Positions 1 to 9,097 of a stretch of DNA of 64,000 nt are shown piece after piece. The translations under genes were made by a program, and so were the position numbers. Within the stretch, counting starts at the first letter, position 1. Each line of letters begins with the position of its first letter. Under the pieces are notes generated by a model. The model was not told the DNA's origin and made no database searches. It saw nothing but the letters and a program-made list of their open reading frames with translations. Origin of the DNA: Desulfovibrionaceae bacterium (lineage in GTDB: Bacteria; Desulfobacterota; Desulfovibrionia; Desulfovibrionales; Desulfovibrionaceae); assembly GCA_016932995.1 (NCBI GenBank), contig JAFGBU010000010.1, positions 62,001 through 126,000 of the forward strand, written 5' to 3'.

Positions 1-857
1 GGCTCGTCCCCGGCGTAGTAGAGAAAGTAGTAGGGCTCGGGCGTGACCCGCTCGCAGGGCAGGATGAGCTTCATGAAATGCCTGCCGATGTAGCGCAGCT
101 CGCCGTGGCAGTAGTCGAACACGATGTCCGGGGAAATGGTGCTGACGATGATGTCGCCCTCGATCCACTCGTCTCCGGCCAAGACCCGCTTCCGGTCCAC
201 GTCCAGGCAGTGGACCGGGCAGTTGCGGATGACCGTGGCCCCGTCCACGCAGGCCTTGAAAAAGGGGTTGAAGCCCTCGATGTCGATCGGGTACCCGATG
301 ACCTTGGAGCCCTCGAAGCTGACCTTGGAGCCCTCCTTCAGGGCCACGCCCTTGGGCGAGAACCCGAAGTCGTCGATCTCCCGGTTGTTCCTGATCCCCC
401 ACATCTTCTTGGAGTAGTCGTTGATGTACTTGTCGTACAGCGTGCGGCCCACGGAGTTGACCCAGTACTCCTCGAAGTTTTGGGACCCGGACACGTCGGC
501 CCGCTCGGCCAGCTCCCTGCGGACGGCCTCCTTGTCCGGCATGAACTCGATCTCGTCCCTGTGGATGGGGTAGGTGTAGAACCTGTTGTCCCGGGAGACA
601 TAGGTCAGGCTGTGGTGGTCGAGCCTGCGCATCTTAACGAAGCGCTCCACGTACTCCCAGGTGTACATCTCGTCCACGTCCACCAGGATGTGGCGCGGGC
701 CTATGGTGTAGGGGTGGCCGTGATAGAAGAAGGTCCGGCAGCCGCCGCCTACGAACCCTCCGGCCTCCACGACCGTGACCGCAAAGCCCCTGGACTTGAG
801 CATCTCGGTTATGACGCAGCCGGAAAAACCGCCTCCCACGACAACAGCTTTCTTCAT
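1..857 (-). CDS. glf: UDP-galactopyranose mutase-like flavoenzyme (C-terminus beyond window)
   Basis: The reading frame opens at an ATG at 857 and runs off the left edge with no stop, giving about 285 residues. The N-terminus MKKAVVVGGGFSG is a dinucleotide-binding (FAD) motif. It is followed by a GGGCRTF segment and GPRHILV, which resemble the GG-C and GPHIFHT motifs of UDP-galactopyranose mutase. That family converts UDP-galactopyranose to UDP-galactofuranose in the cytoplasm for glycan synthesis. The gene is the most downstream visible member of the minus-strand glycan operon, 25 nt after the DUF268 gene. The substrate could be another UDP-pyranose; the flavoenzyme fold is more certain than the exact sugar. 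Confidence 0.75.
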   Translation of the reverse strand, partial: MKKAVVVGGGFSGCVITEMLKSRGFAVTVVEAGGFVGGGCRTFFYHGHPYTIGPRHILVDVDEMYTWEYVERFVKMRRLDHHSLTYVSRDNRFYTYPIHRDEIEFMPDKEAVRRELAERADVSGSQNFEEYWVNSVGRTLYDKYINDYSKKMWGIRNNREIDDFGFSPKGVALKEGSKVSFEGSKVIGYPIDIEGFNPFFKACVDGATVIRNCPVHCLDVDRKRVLAGDEWIEGDIIVSTISPDIVFDYCHGELRYIGRHFMKLILPCERVTPEPYYFLYYAGDE

Positions 858-882
858 CTCTGCATTCCCTTCCCGCCCGGCC

Positions 883-2064
883 TTAAGGGATGTTCCTCAA
901 GACGAAGAGCGGGTTGAAGACCTTTTCCGGGTCCTGGCGCATCCTGTTTCGGTCGCAGCCCCAGGAGTCCAGGACCTCGAAGCCCTCCAGGATCATGGGC
1001 AGCCTCAGCCGGCCGTAGACCCGGAACTCGTTGAAGTAGATCATGTCCCTTTCCGCGACCGGGACATTGAAAAACACCAGGCCCCCGGGCCGCAGGCGGG
1101 CCTTCATGGCCCGCATGGCCGCAAGGTCCGCGTCCGGGTCCAAGGGGTCGCCGTACGCGCCCAGGCCGTCGTGCTCGAACGAGGAGATGGACAGGGCGTG
1201 GTCGAACACCCTATCCCCGGAGGTGAACTCCCGGGCGGTGATGGTCTCTATGCGCAAGGTCCTGGAGATTATGGGGTTGTAGTCCACGGTCACCGGCCGA
1301 GCGCCGTGGCAAATGCAGAAGCCCTCGTACCACGGGCTGATCGAGCCCATGACCGCGACGCTCGCGCCCCGGATCGGGTGCCGGGCAAGGGCCTCGCGGA
1401 GCCAGTCGTCCAGCCGGCCGTATATGCCGCACTCGCCCAGGTCGATGCGCCGCAGGCAGTCGTCCAGCTCCTGGTCGGTGTAGATCAGCGGGTGGTTCGA
1501 GGGGTAGCGCCTGTCCCATATCTTGTGCTCCACGATCTCGCAGTCGCCGTTCATGGTGAAGGCGTCCACGAGCCCGGCCGGGATGTCCTCGGCCAGGGGC
1601 GGGAGCCCGCACGGCGCGCCGAAGTGCTCGCGGCACAGGGCCCGGTAGCGCCACAGGTACAGGTCGTGGAAGTAGCGGTGGAAGTCCCTGTCCCCGCGCA
1701 GGGCCTCGACGGCCTCGAAGACCTCCTTGTCGCGCCTGACCCTCTCGTCCTCGAGGTCGCGCATCAGGATGCAGGCCTCAAAGGGGCCGCGCCCCTCCAG
1801 CCGCCTGGCGATGTCCCGGTAGTTGGCCGAGGCGATGACCACCGCGTCGAGGGACTGCAGAAGCTCATTCGCCTCCTCGATGTTCACCAGACCCAGGCCG
1901 TCCAGCTCGCCGCTGGGCCTGAAGGTGTCCAGAAAGCAGATGATCCGCGCGTCCGGGCGCTCGCGCTCCAGATCCGCCCTGACCGACGCGCCGTAGGCCC
2001 CGGCGCCGTAGACGGCGACCCTGGTCCCGGGTAGATCACTAAGCGAATGAATGACCTTGAACAT
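883..2064 (-). CDS. Rossmann accessory domain fused to DUF268 methyltransferase-like domain
   Basis: This is a 393-residue protein. The ATG at 2064 is preferred over an upstream in-frame start because GGAGA lies just ahead of it. Residues about 8-105 form a Rossmann-like unit (RVAVYGAGAYGAS, then CFLDTF and VVIASANY) of the type repeated in other enzymes of this locus. The C-terminal half contains MGSISPWYEGFCI and VTVDYNPI, characteristic of the DUF268 family, which looks like a divergent SAM-dependent methyltransferase fold (DHALSISSFEHDGLGAYGDP and a late RPGG turn). The substrate is unknown; its place between glf-like and epimerase genes suggests a sugar or glycan intermediate. Confidence 0.7.
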   Translation of the reverse strand: MFKVIHSLSDLPGTRVAVYGAGAYGASVRADLERERPDARIICFLDTFRPSGELDGLGLVNIEEANELLQSLDAVVIASANYRDIARRLEGRGPFEACILMRDLEDERVRRDKEVFEAVEALRGDRDFHRYFHDLYLWRYRALCREHFGAPCGLPPLAEDIPAGLVDAFTMNGDCEIVEHKIWDRRYPSNHPLIYTDQELDDCLRRIDLGECGIYGRLDDWLREALARHPIRGASVAVMGSISPWYEGFCICHGARPVTVDYNPIISRTLRIETITAREFTSGDRVFDHALSISSFEHDGLGAYGDPLDPDADLAAMRAMKARLRPGGLVFFNVPVAERDMIYFNEFRVYGRLRLPMILEGFEVLDSWGCDRNRMRQDPEKVFNPLFVLRNIP

Positions 2065-2093
2065 GCCTTCTCCAAGTTTCCACAAGCCCGGCC

Positions 2094-2966
2094 TCAGTTC
2101 TTCAGAAAATTGACCAGCCGGTCGAGGCCGTCCTCGATCGGGGTGAGGTCCAGGGGGCCGACCACCCGGCGCAGCTTGGTCAGGTCAAAGACCAGGTCGT
2201 TCGAGCGCTCGCCCGGGGGCTCCATCTTGAGCCGCAGCTCGCAGTTGAGCCTCTTTGCCAGCAGGTTCAAAATGTCGATGAGCCTGCGGCTGGCGCCGGT
2301 GGCGATGTTCAGGACCCCGTTGTGGGGCCTTTTGAGCAGGGCCGCGACAATGGCGCACAGATCGTCCACGAACACGAAGTCCCGGAGCGTGCCCCCGTCC
2401 CCGAATATCCGGACCGTGTCCCCGGCCGCGATCTTCCTGGCGAACATGCCCAGGATGCTCCGGCCGTTGTCCGTGGGCCCGAATATCCCGGGCAGCCTGA
2501 GCGAGGAGACCGGGCAATCCACGGCCGCGGAGTTGGCCAGGATGCGCTCGCAGACATACTTGGCCAGCCCGTAGTAGCCGTCCGGCGCGGGCAGGGTCTT
2601 TTCGCTCACCGGGCAGGTGGGGCTGTTGCCGTAGACGTCCGTCGAGCTCAGATAGACCACGCTCTGGAACTGGCCGGGCCGGGCCAGGCGCGCGAAGTTC
2701 TCGACCATGGCCACGTTGTCCTGAAAGACCTCGAACCCGTCCCGCTGGGTCCGGCTGATGCAGGCGCAGAGCACGGCCGAGCCGCCGGGCTCGATGGCCG
2801 CAAGGGTCCTTTCCACGGCCCCGGGGTCGACCATGTCGCACTCGCGCCGGGTCAGCGGGGTCACCGACCAACCCGCCCGGCCAAGGGCCTCGACCAGGAC
2901 CGAGCCGATGAATCCCGCGGCCCCGAAAACCGCCACCCGCGTGTTCTGCACTCCGAAATCCTTCAT
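2094..2966 (-). CDS. NAD-dependent epimerase/dehydratase (extended SDR)
   Basis: The 290-residue product is a typical extended short-chain dehydrogenase. The N-terminal VAVFGAAGFIGS is the GxxGxxG nucleotide-binding loop, SSTDVYG holds the active-site Ser/Thr region, and YYGLAK is the YxxxK catalytic pair. RDFVFVDDL is the usual downstream motif for nucleotide-sugar substrates. It probably epimerises, dehydrates or reduces a nucleotide-bound sugar in the cytoplasm for the surrounding glycan pathway. The start has GAGG 7 nt upstream. Gene spacing is 24-29 nt on each side, consistent with one operon. The exact substrate cannot be read from the sequence. Confidence 0.85.
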   Translation of the reverse strand: MKDFGVQNTRVAVFGAAGFIGSVLVEALGRAGWSVTPLTRRECDMVDPGAVERTLAAIEPGGSAVLCACISRTQRDGFEVFQDNVAMVENFARLARPGQFQSVVYLSSTDVYGNSPTCPVSEKTLPAPDGYYGLAKYVCERILANSAAVDCPVSSLRLPGIFGPTDNGRSILGMFARKIAAGDTVRIFGDGGTLRDFVFVDDLCAIVAALLKRPHNGVLNIATGASRRLIDILNLLAKRLNCELRLKMEPPGERSNDLVFDLTKLRRVVGPLDLTPIEDGLDRLVNFLKN

Positions 2967-2990
2967 CTTCCGGCCTCGATCCCCTGAAAA

Positions 2991-4085
2991 TCAGGCCCCG
3001 CGCCAGGGCCGGACGACCTCGGCGCCCGTCCCGGACACGCGCTGCTCCATGGCGTCCAGGGTCTGGCTGTTGTTGGAGCACAGGACAACGAGCGAGCCCC
3101 GGTCGATGCGCCCCTGCCTGGGCAGCCCGAAGACCGGCTCGCGCTCCTGGCTGAAGCTGTCGTCAAAATAATGACAAACGGCCCCGGCCAACTGGGCCTT
3201 GAGCTCGCGGTACAAGAGCCTGAAAATCGTGTACGCGCCGTAAAAAACCACCTTTTTCCCCTCGAGGGCACGCCTTTTTATGTGCCCGACAAGCTCCCTG
3301 CGGCTGTGCTCCAGCTTTTTGCAGCTCTCCGCAAGGCTCGAAAAGTCCTGCCTCAAGGCCGGGGCCTTTGTCCGGCCCCTGCGGAACACGGCCCGCAGGG
3401 AGGCCTCTTCCTGGGCCGCCACCGGCTCGAATCCCTCCAGGGCCAGGCACAGGGTGCCCAGGTTGAAGTACCCGATGTGGTGGAGGACAAAGCCCTCGGT
3501 CTGCTCTTTCAAAATCCAGTCCACATTGGGCACGTCCAGGTACAGAAACCCGTCCTCCTTGAGCACCGTGGAGACCTGGGCCGCGAAGCCCTTGGGATCG
3601 GTGAAGTGCTCCAGGATGTGCTTCAAAATCACGACGTCGAACCTGGAGGCGAACAGGTCCGGGGAGAAACAGCGCCTTATGGTCGGCACGCCCCGGTCGT
3701 CGGACTGCCCGGGGTCCACGCCCAGGACGTTGCACTCCGGCCGCTGCTCCTTGAGCATGTACAGCAGGTCCCCGCGGTTGGAGCCGACCTCCAGGACCGA
3801 GGCCGCGCTGTCCGCGGGCAGGTGCCGCAGGACCATGTCCAGGGCCTTTTTGTTCTCCCTGTCCCGGCGCGGGAAGGCGAAGATGTCCCGGTCGTAATAG
3901 GTCTGGTAGGCGGTTTTCATGACCTCCTGGTATTGGTCCGAAAAGGCGCTGGACTGGAACAGGAACCCGCACGCGGCGCAGGCCGCGACCTCCAACCCGA
4001 GGCGCAGGTCGCGGTCCGCGAAGTAGGCCTCGGGGTTGACGTACACCGGCCGGGCCCGGTTCCCGCACAAGGGGCAGATGTTCAC
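2991..4085 (-). CDS. Zinc-binding SAM methyltransferase with C-terminal Rossmann-like domain
   Basis: This 364-residue protein starts at a GTG at 4085 that overlaps the upstream stop as GTGA, with GGGAGG upstream. CPLCGNRA and CAACGFLF near residues 3-40 form the four-cysteine putative zinc site of C-methyltransferase-type proteins. A class I methyltransferase core follows (ASVLEVGSNRGDLL, LGVDPG, LKHILEHF). The last 90 residues (KKVVFYGAYTIFRLL, YFDDSF, VVLCSNN) resemble the Methyltransf_14-type C-terminal domain and the accessory domain seen N-terminally in neighbours. Sugar C- or O-methylation is the likely role, by family inference. A longer upstream reading of the frame would run into the preceding gene and is not supported. 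Confidence 0.8.
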   Translation of the reverse strand: MNICPLCGNRARPVYVNPEAYFADRDLRLGLEVAACAACGFLFQSSAFSDQYQEVMKTAYQTYYDRDIFAFPRRDRENKKALDMVLRHLPADSAASVLEVGSNRGDLLYMLKEQRPECNVLGVDPGQSDDRGVPTIRRCFSPDLFASRFDVVILKHILEHFTDPKGFAAQVSTVLKEDGFLYLDVPNVDWILKEQTEGFVLHHIGYFNLGTLCLALEGFEPVAAQEEASLRAVFRRGRTKAPALRQDFSSLAESCKKLEHSRRELVGHIKRRALEGKKVVFYGAYTIFRLLYRELKAQLAGAVCHYFDDSFSQEREPVFGLPRQGRIDRGSLVVLCSNNSQTLDAMEQRVSGTGAEVVRPWRGA

Positions 4086-5755
4086 CCCCCGCCTCCCCCG
4101 GCGCTGAGCCGGTCGTAAAACTCGATCATGTCTTTGGCGTGGGCCTGGACCGAGAGCTCGGCGCACAGGGCCCGGATGTTCGCCAGGCAGCGGTCCAGGT
4201 CGTAGTCCTTGAGCAGGTCCGCAAGCCTTGGCCAGTCGTGGCTTTCAACGCTAAGCCCGATGCCCTTTTCCAGGACCAGGCCGTGGCTGTGCTCGAACTC
4301 CGGGGAGACCAGGGTCGGCAGCCCGGCCTGGGCATAGGCGAATATCTTGAGCTGCAGGTTGGTGCGCACGAACTCGGACACCCGGCCCCTGAACCGATAG
4401 CCCAGCCAGCCGTAGTCGTATCTGGCCAGCTCGGGCAGGAACCGGTCGTAGGGCAGGTGCGTCCGGTACTCGAAGAGCGGGTTTTCGCGGGCCAGGTCCA
4501 TGAACTCCTCCCAGCCCGAGCCGGTCCGGTCCATGCTGTTGAACACGGTGAACCCCAGGCCGGTCGCGGTCACCGCCTCTATGAGCCGCAACAGCTCCCG
4601 GCAGTCGAACCACTCCCTGAAGAAAAAGCCCTGGTGCAGGCTGTGGGCGAACGCGATGCGCCTGATCCCGTCCCGGGCCGAGTGCTTCTCGGCAGGCGGC
4701 CGGGCCAGGCACCCGCCGTCGATGTAGGGCAGGTGAAACAGCCTCCGGGGCCAGGCCCCGAACATGGCGCAGAACCGGTCCAGGGCCTTGTCCGAGTCCT
4801 TGTAGATGACCGCGTCCACATTGCGGAAGAACCGGGCGTAGCAGCGCCTGAGGCAGTCCTGGTCCAGGCCCAGGTTGGCGCTGAACTGCTCGGCGTGGCC
4901 CGGGTCCTCGAAAAACGAGGACAAGAAGTTGTCCGCATAGGCGATGGTCCTGGCCCTTGCCGTCTCGGCGACCTTGGACACGTACCAGACGTTCTTGAAA
5001 TGCTTGGGGAACTCGAACAGGGTGAACAGGTCGTGCTCGCCTAGCAGGTGCAGGAGCGCGAACTCCAGGGCCTCGTCCGAAGAGGCCACGTAGACATAGT
5101 CCACATACCCGGCCGAGACCATGTCCTCGGCCGGCATGGGCAGGCAGGCCGCGCGGGTGGTCGCCAGGACCAGGCCGTACCCGGCCTCGCGGACCTTCTT
5201 GAAGGCGCTCAAGCGGTACACGGACCCGAAGTTCATCATCTGAACGCAGATGCTCTTGCCGCCCAGGCACGGCAGGCCCGACAGGTCCCGGGCGAGCCGT
5301 TTCCCCTGGTCCAGGGCCCGTTCCAGGCAGGCGGAAAGACTCTCTCTGGAGACGCAGGTCCGGACGATGTCCTCGAGCCCGACAATGCCTTTCGGGTCCA
5401 GGCCCTTGAGGTTCAGGCGCATGGAGTGCTCGTAGGTGGCCGAGAGAAGCGCGATCCTGTCCGGCGGCGACTTCAATATCTGGTCCAGCGAGGTCCTTGG
5501 AAAGCCGTGAAAAAGGGCCTCCCCGTTCGCCCGGGTGGTGAAGAACGCGAGCCTGCGGCCCTCAAGGGCCTCTTTGTGCCCCCTCGCCAGGCGCGCGGCC
5601 ACCGCGCCGCAGCCGTAAAGGCCCACCGAGACCCCGGCCGGAAGGCCCTGGAGCCAGTCGGCGAGCGCGGCCGCCCGGGCCGCCTCCTCGCCCGGGTCCT
5701 TGGCCATCAGCGCGCATATCTCGGCGCGCAGGCCCGGGTCGTCGAGGCTGAACAC
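4082..5755 (-). CDS. Glycosyltransferase-like protein with N-terminal accessory domain (paralogue 1)
   Basis: The 557-residue product starts at a GTG at 5755 that overlaps the upstream TAG by one base. Residues about 38-125 form a small nucleotide-binding-like unit (GVSVGLYGCGAVAARLAR, HGFPRTSLDQI, LLSATYEHSMRL). The C-terminal part looks like a GT-B glycosyltransferase: LQLKIFAYAQAGLPTLVSPE precedes a short block where an accepting glutamate or donor contact is usual, and a conserved DWPRLADLLKDY segment follows. It is homologous along its length to the next gene (5755-7428) and has exactly the same length. It is likely cytoplasmic, adding a sugar to a surface or protein glycan. Donor and acceptor are unknown. 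Confidence 0.65.
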   Translation of the reverse strand: MFSLDDPGLRAEICALMAKDPGEEAARAAALADWLQGLPAGVSVGLYGCGAVAARLARGHKEALEGRRLAFFTTRANGEALFHGFPRTSLDQILKSPPDRIALLSATYEHSMRLNLKGLDPKGIVGLEDIVRTCVSRESLSACLERALDQGKRLARDLSGLPCLGGKSICVQMMNFGSVYRLSAFKKVREAGYGLVLATTRAACLPMPAEDMVSAGYVDYVYVASSDEALEFALLHLLGEHDLFTLFEFPKHFKNVWYVSKVAETARARTIAYADNFLSSFFEDPGHAEQFSANLGLDQDCLRRCYARFFRNVDAVIYKDSDKALDRFCAMFGAWPRRLFHLPYIDGGCLARPPAEKHSARDGIRRIAFAHSLHQGFFFREWFDCRELLRLIEAVTATGLGFTVFNSMDRTGSGWEEFMDLARENPLFEYRTHLPYDRFLPELARYDYGWLGYRFRGRVSEFVRTNLQLKIFAYAQAGLPTLVSPEFEHSHGLVLEKGIGLSVESHDWPRLADLLKDYDLDRCLANIRALCAELSVQAHAKDMIEFYDRLSAGGGGG

Positions 5756-7428
5756 TATGCAGCCCCCCTCTTAGCCGATCCCCGGTCCAGGGAGCGGAAA
5801 AAGCCGCCCAGCCTGAGGGCCATGGGCCCGGGCGCCAGGTCCCTGCGGAAGGCCTCGATGTCCCTGCGCGAGCGCTCAAAGTCAAAGGCCTCCATGACCT
5901 CCCTGGCCCGGGACCAGTCATGGTGCGCAAGGCACAGGCCCAGGTTGTTCCGCTCCACGATCCGGCACAGATACTTCAGCTCCGGGGACACGATCACCGG
6001 GGTCCCGGCCGCGACCGCCTGGAACAGGGTCAAAGGCAGGTGCGTCTCGTGGTAGTTAGATGGGCACGGCGGCACCTCGCGGCACAGCCAGACGAAATCG
6101 TGCCCCGCGATGACCTTGAGCAGCTCCTCGGGATGGATGGCCGAATTGTAGGTCAGCAGCGGGTTTTCGCGGGCCAGCTCGTGCAGGGCCTCGTAGCCGC
6201 CGCCCACGTCCAGGGGATTGTATACGGCCAGCTCCACGCCCTGGCCGGTCAACTTGTCAATGGCCTCGTAGATGCCCTCCAGGGTCCAGGCGACATTGGC
6301 GTCGGCCCCCGGGCCGGTGTGCAGGGAGCAGACAAAGATGATCCGCAAGGCCCGGCTCTTTGACCGCTTTGCGGCCCCGCGCCCTGCGGTCTCGGGAAGC
6401 AGGGGCCGGTAGAACTTCAGGGCCGGGACCCCGCTGCCGTGCCTGCGGGCCGCCTCGGCCATCTGCCAGGACGGGCACCTGTGGACCACCCCGGCCGCGC
6501 CGTTCATGATCCGGCCCTCCAGGGCCAGGGCCTCCCCGCGCTCCAGCTCGTGCCTGGTCCGGAAGAGCTCGCGCACCGCCGGGATCTCGATGACCTGGGA
6601 GAGGAACGAGTCGTGCCAGACCACGACCGGGCTCAGGGACCGGTCCACGATCCGGGCCACGTTTCTGTGCGTATACATGAGCATCCAGACGTTCAGGACC
6701 TGGAAACGGACCCTGGCCGCCAGGTGATAGGCCATGAGCCACAAAAAGTGCAGGGACGGGGCCTGGTAGAAGAAGTCGGCCCAGCCCTGGGCGCACATGT
6801 CCTCGATCGGGACCATGCTGGGCACGAAGCGCCGCGAGAGCAAAATCAGCCTGTAGCCCTGTTGCCTGAGCAGGGCGTAGGTCTCGAGATAGGGCCTGGT
6901 CAGGTCGGCGTCGAAAAAACAGATCGTGCGCTCCTGGCCGGGGAATGCGGCGAGAAGCTCTTGGGCCAGGCGCTCGGCCTCGGCCACGACCACCTCCAGG
7001 GCCCGGGACAGGAGGTCCTGGTTGCAGCCCAGGGCCACGGCCTGTTCAAGGCCCTTGATCCGGTCCGGGTCGACATGCGCCAGCTCGGCGCGCATGGCCT
7101 GTTCATAGGACCCGCTGAGCAGGACCACAACGGCCGCGTCGCTTGGGACCGTGCTCGCCCTGCGCCGGGCAAAGCCATGAAAATCGTTCTCCTGCGGCTC
7201 GTCCGTGGAGACAAAGACCGCCCCTGCCCGCTCCAGGACCTCCCGGTGCCTGCGGGCCAGAATCCGGGCGGTCGCGCCGCAGCCGTAGAGCACCACCCCG
7301 CGGCCCGGCGGCAGGGTCGAGAGATACCCGGCCACGGCCTCGGCCCGGCTGGCCTCGAACACCGGGTCAGCGAGCAGGGACCCGACAAGGGCCTCCCTGA
7401 CGTCTTTTTCGGCCAACAGGTTGGTCAT
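5755..7428 (-). CDS. Glycosyltransferase-like protein with N-terminal accessory domain (paralogue 2)
   Basis: The 557-residue product starts at the ATG at 7428, chosen over an ATG four codons upstream because GGAGG sits 6 nt before it. Residues about 40-130 repeat the accessory unit of the neighbour (GVVLYGCGATARILARRH, DFHGFARR, VVLLSGSYEQAMRAEL, ending RIKGLE). The C-terminal half has GT-B-like features (LRIIFVCSLHTGPG, ENPLLTYNSAIHPEELL, LTLFQAVAAGTPVIVSPE). It is paralogous to 4082-5755, and the two probably arose by tandem duplication. A role in consecutive glycosyl transfers or alternative sugars is inferred; no catalytic residue can be named with confidence. Confidence 0.65.
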   Translation of the reverse strand: MTNLLAEKDVREALVGSLLADPVFEASRAEAVAGYLSTLPPGRGVVLYGCGATARILARRHREVLERAGAVFVSTDEPQENDFHGFARRRASTVPSDAAVVVLLSGSYEQAMRAELAHVDPDRIKGLEQAVALGCNQDLLSRALEVVVAEAERLAQELLAAFPGQERTICFFDADLTRPYLETYALLRQQGYRLILLSRRFVPSMVPIEDMCAQGWADFFYQAPSLHFLWLMAYHLAARVRFQVLNVWMLMYTHRNVARIVDRSLSPVVVWHDSFLSQVIEIPAVRELFRTRHELERGEALALEGRIMNGAAGVVHRCPSWQMAEAARRHGSGVPALKFYRPLLPETAGRGAAKRSKSRALRIIFVCSLHTGPGADANVAWTLEGIYEAIDKLTGQGVELAVYNPLDVGGGYEALHELARENPLLTYNSAIHPEELLKVIAGHDFVWLCREVPPCPSNYHETHLPLTLFQAVAAGTPVIVSPELKYLCRIVERNNLGLCLAHHDWSRAREVMEAFDFERSRRDIEAFRRDLAPGPMALRLGGFFRSLDRGSAKRGAA

Positions 7429-7452
7429 TCGCCCCTCCATGCCTAAGCGCGT

Positions 7453-8787
7453 TCAGCGGCCCGGGACCCGGTCTCCAAGCCCGGCGCCGGGTTGCGCTCC
7501 CAGGCCGTTCGCGGGCCATTGACCCTTGCGCTCCGCGCCGGCCGCAAGGCCGGGCAGGGCCTTGAGCTCGGCCAGGGCCAGACAGGTCCGCTCCGCGATC
7601 TCCGCGGCGAACCCCGCGCAGTAGTGGACCTCGTCCACATAGAGGTTCTCCGGCCGGCCGGCCTGGATGTCCTCCAGAAAGACCACCCTGCCCGCGTACA
7701 GGTCGTTGTGCTTCAGCTCTTGGATCAGGCAGGGATAGACGTCCCGGGCGTTTTCATTGTTGCCCAGGCCGTGGGAGGTGAGCATCCGGTGGCAGCCAAG
7801 GTCGTAGTTGAAGCTCGGCACGGGCTGGAGCACGACAACGGACTTGACCCCGTACTGCCTGGACAAGAGCTCGATCTGCCGGTGGTTGGCGGTGAAACGC
7901 CCGACCACCCGGCGCACGTCCTGGTCAGAGGGCTTCCTGTATCCCGGAAAGACCGGGGGGTCGTCATCGAGCTTTGACCCGGAAAACACCTCCAGCAGCC
8001 TTTCGAGCACGGTCATCAGGGGCAGGGACAACACGAACAGCTTCAAGCGGATCCATCTTGTCCTGGCCCGGGTGGCGTACTCGGAAAACTCGCGCTGCTG
8101 GCTGGACCTCTCCCTGAGCAGCTCGGTGTACAGCTCCGCGGTCGCGGTCTGGCCTCCGACGCAGACCGAGTCGTTCAGGCCGTCGAAGAACAGGACCAGG
8201 TCCGGGACATGGCCCTCGCTCAGCAGCCTCTGGAACAGTATCTTCTCCTGGGCCGAGTAAAAGGAGCAGCGGCCGAAGTTGTAGACCCGGGCCGGTCTTT
8301 CGGTCTTCCCGTCCAGGAACTCCTGCATCCGCGAGGCGACCGAGGTCCAGTCCGGGCCTATGTGATAGGTCGTCGAGCCGCCGAAGACAAAGATATTGAA
8401 GCATTCCGGGTCCAGGGGCCAGGGGCCCTGGTTGGCGACCAGGCGGAAGCCGTGGGCCGAGACGTTCCAGAACTCGCCCTTCATCTCCCGGTGCCGGAAC
8501 TCGCAAAACGGGTCGTAGTCTATGTCGATGCCCTGCAGGACGAGCTCGGACCAGTAGCGCTCAAAGGCCTGCGCGTCCGGCAGCCCGAGGTACTTGAATC
8601 TGTCGTCTTTCAGGTACAGGCGCTTGCGGTTGCCGACATCGCGCTTCCTGCGCCTGGACTCCGGGATGACCATTGCCGGAAAGAGCGAGACGGCCAGCCA
8701 GGCGAGCAGATTGAGCCCGACAAAGACCAGCCCCAGGGTCAGGACACAGGCCGAGACCTGGACATATATCTGGCTCGCCGCGCTCAC
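7453..8787 (-). CDS. Membrane-anchored SGNH/GDSL-type hydrolase (paralogue A)
   Basis: The 444-residue product starts at a GTG at 8787. One hydrophobic segment (residues about 10-42) is an N-terminal anchor and places the rest in the periplasm. SGNH blocks are visible: FGGSTT with Ser138 (block I nucleophile position), FFDGLND (203-206, block III GxND) and DEVHYC with Asp385 and His388 (block V DxxH). The family includes O-acetyl esterases and acetyltransferases acting on carbohydrates. A paralogue lies at 11491-12756, and both are preceded by a 37-residue membrane protein gene. Here 171 bp separate the two genes. The likely role is editing or acetylation of the locus glycan, by inference. 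Confidence 0.75.
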   Translation of the reverse strand: MSAASQIYVQVSACVLTLGLVFVGLNLLAWLAVSLFPAMVIPESRRRKRDVGNRKRLYLKDDRFKYLGLPDAQAFERYWSELVLQGIDIDYDPFCEFRHREMKGEFWNVSAHGFRLVANQGPWPLDPECFNIFVFGGSTTYHIGPDWTSVASRMQEFLDGKTERPARVYNFGRCSFYSAQEKILFQRLLSEGHVPDLVLFFDGLNDSVCVGGQTATAELYTELLRERSSQQREFSEYATRARTRWIRLKLFVLSLPLMTVLERLLEVFSGSKLDDDPPVFPGYRKPSDQDVRRVVGRFTANHRQIELLSRQYGVKSVVVLQPVPSFNYDLGCHRMLTSHGLGNNENARDVYPCLIQELKHNDLYAGRVVFLEDIQAGRPENLYVDEVHYCAGFAAEIAERTCLALAELKALPGLAAGAERKGQWPANGLGAQPGAGLGDRVPGR

Positions 8788-8958
8788 GGCTCAAGACCCG
8801 CGGCCAGAGGCCCGGCCGGTCGCGGCCCGGACAGGCCGAAAATACGAACCTCGACAGCGCCCCGCGAGCTACTGTCCAAAGCCGCCACAAGGCCGAAACC
8901 AGCCGCAAGGCCGTTTTGAAAAGCTGTTCCCATGTCCGAGCCCTTCACCGCGCGGTCC

Positions 8959-9072
8959 TCAAAAAACAGGATAGATGTCGTTGAACGTCTTCTTTTTCTT
9001 TCTCTTGTTGCGCATCAAAAGAACGACGCTTGCGACCACTATCGCCAGGCAGGAAAAGATTATATACCACAT
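8959..9072 (-). CDS. Small single-pass membrane protein, 37 residues (member A)
   Basis: The ATG at 9072 follows AAGGGAG with 8 nt spacing, and the frame closes at 8959. The sequence is a hydrophobic helix (residues 2-20, WYIIFSCLAIVVASVVLL) followed by a strongly basic stretch (RNKRKKKK) and the tail FNDIYPVF. A protein of exactly the same length and plan lies at 12768-12881, ending NNNIYPFW-like (KNNIYPFW). Each precedes an SGNH hydrolase gene. The positive-inside rule predicts an N-out/C-in helix. No known family comes to mind. The repeat of length, ending and gene context argues that it is a real gene. Confidence 0.75.
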   Translation of the reverse strand: MWYIIFSCLAIVVASVVLLMRNKRKKKKTFNDIYPVF

Positions 9073-9097
9073 CTCATATCTCCCTTGCTTGCTTCTC

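Noticed and set aside
8784-8933. 49-residue ORF on the minus strand between the 37-residue gene and SGNH paralogue A, ending in a GTGA overlap with the hydrolase start
   Set aside because: The overlap and a fair AAGGG upstream are attractive, but the first half has unusual codon endings for this genome, the sequence is low complexity (glycine/alanine-rich) and module B has no counterpart. Left as unproven.
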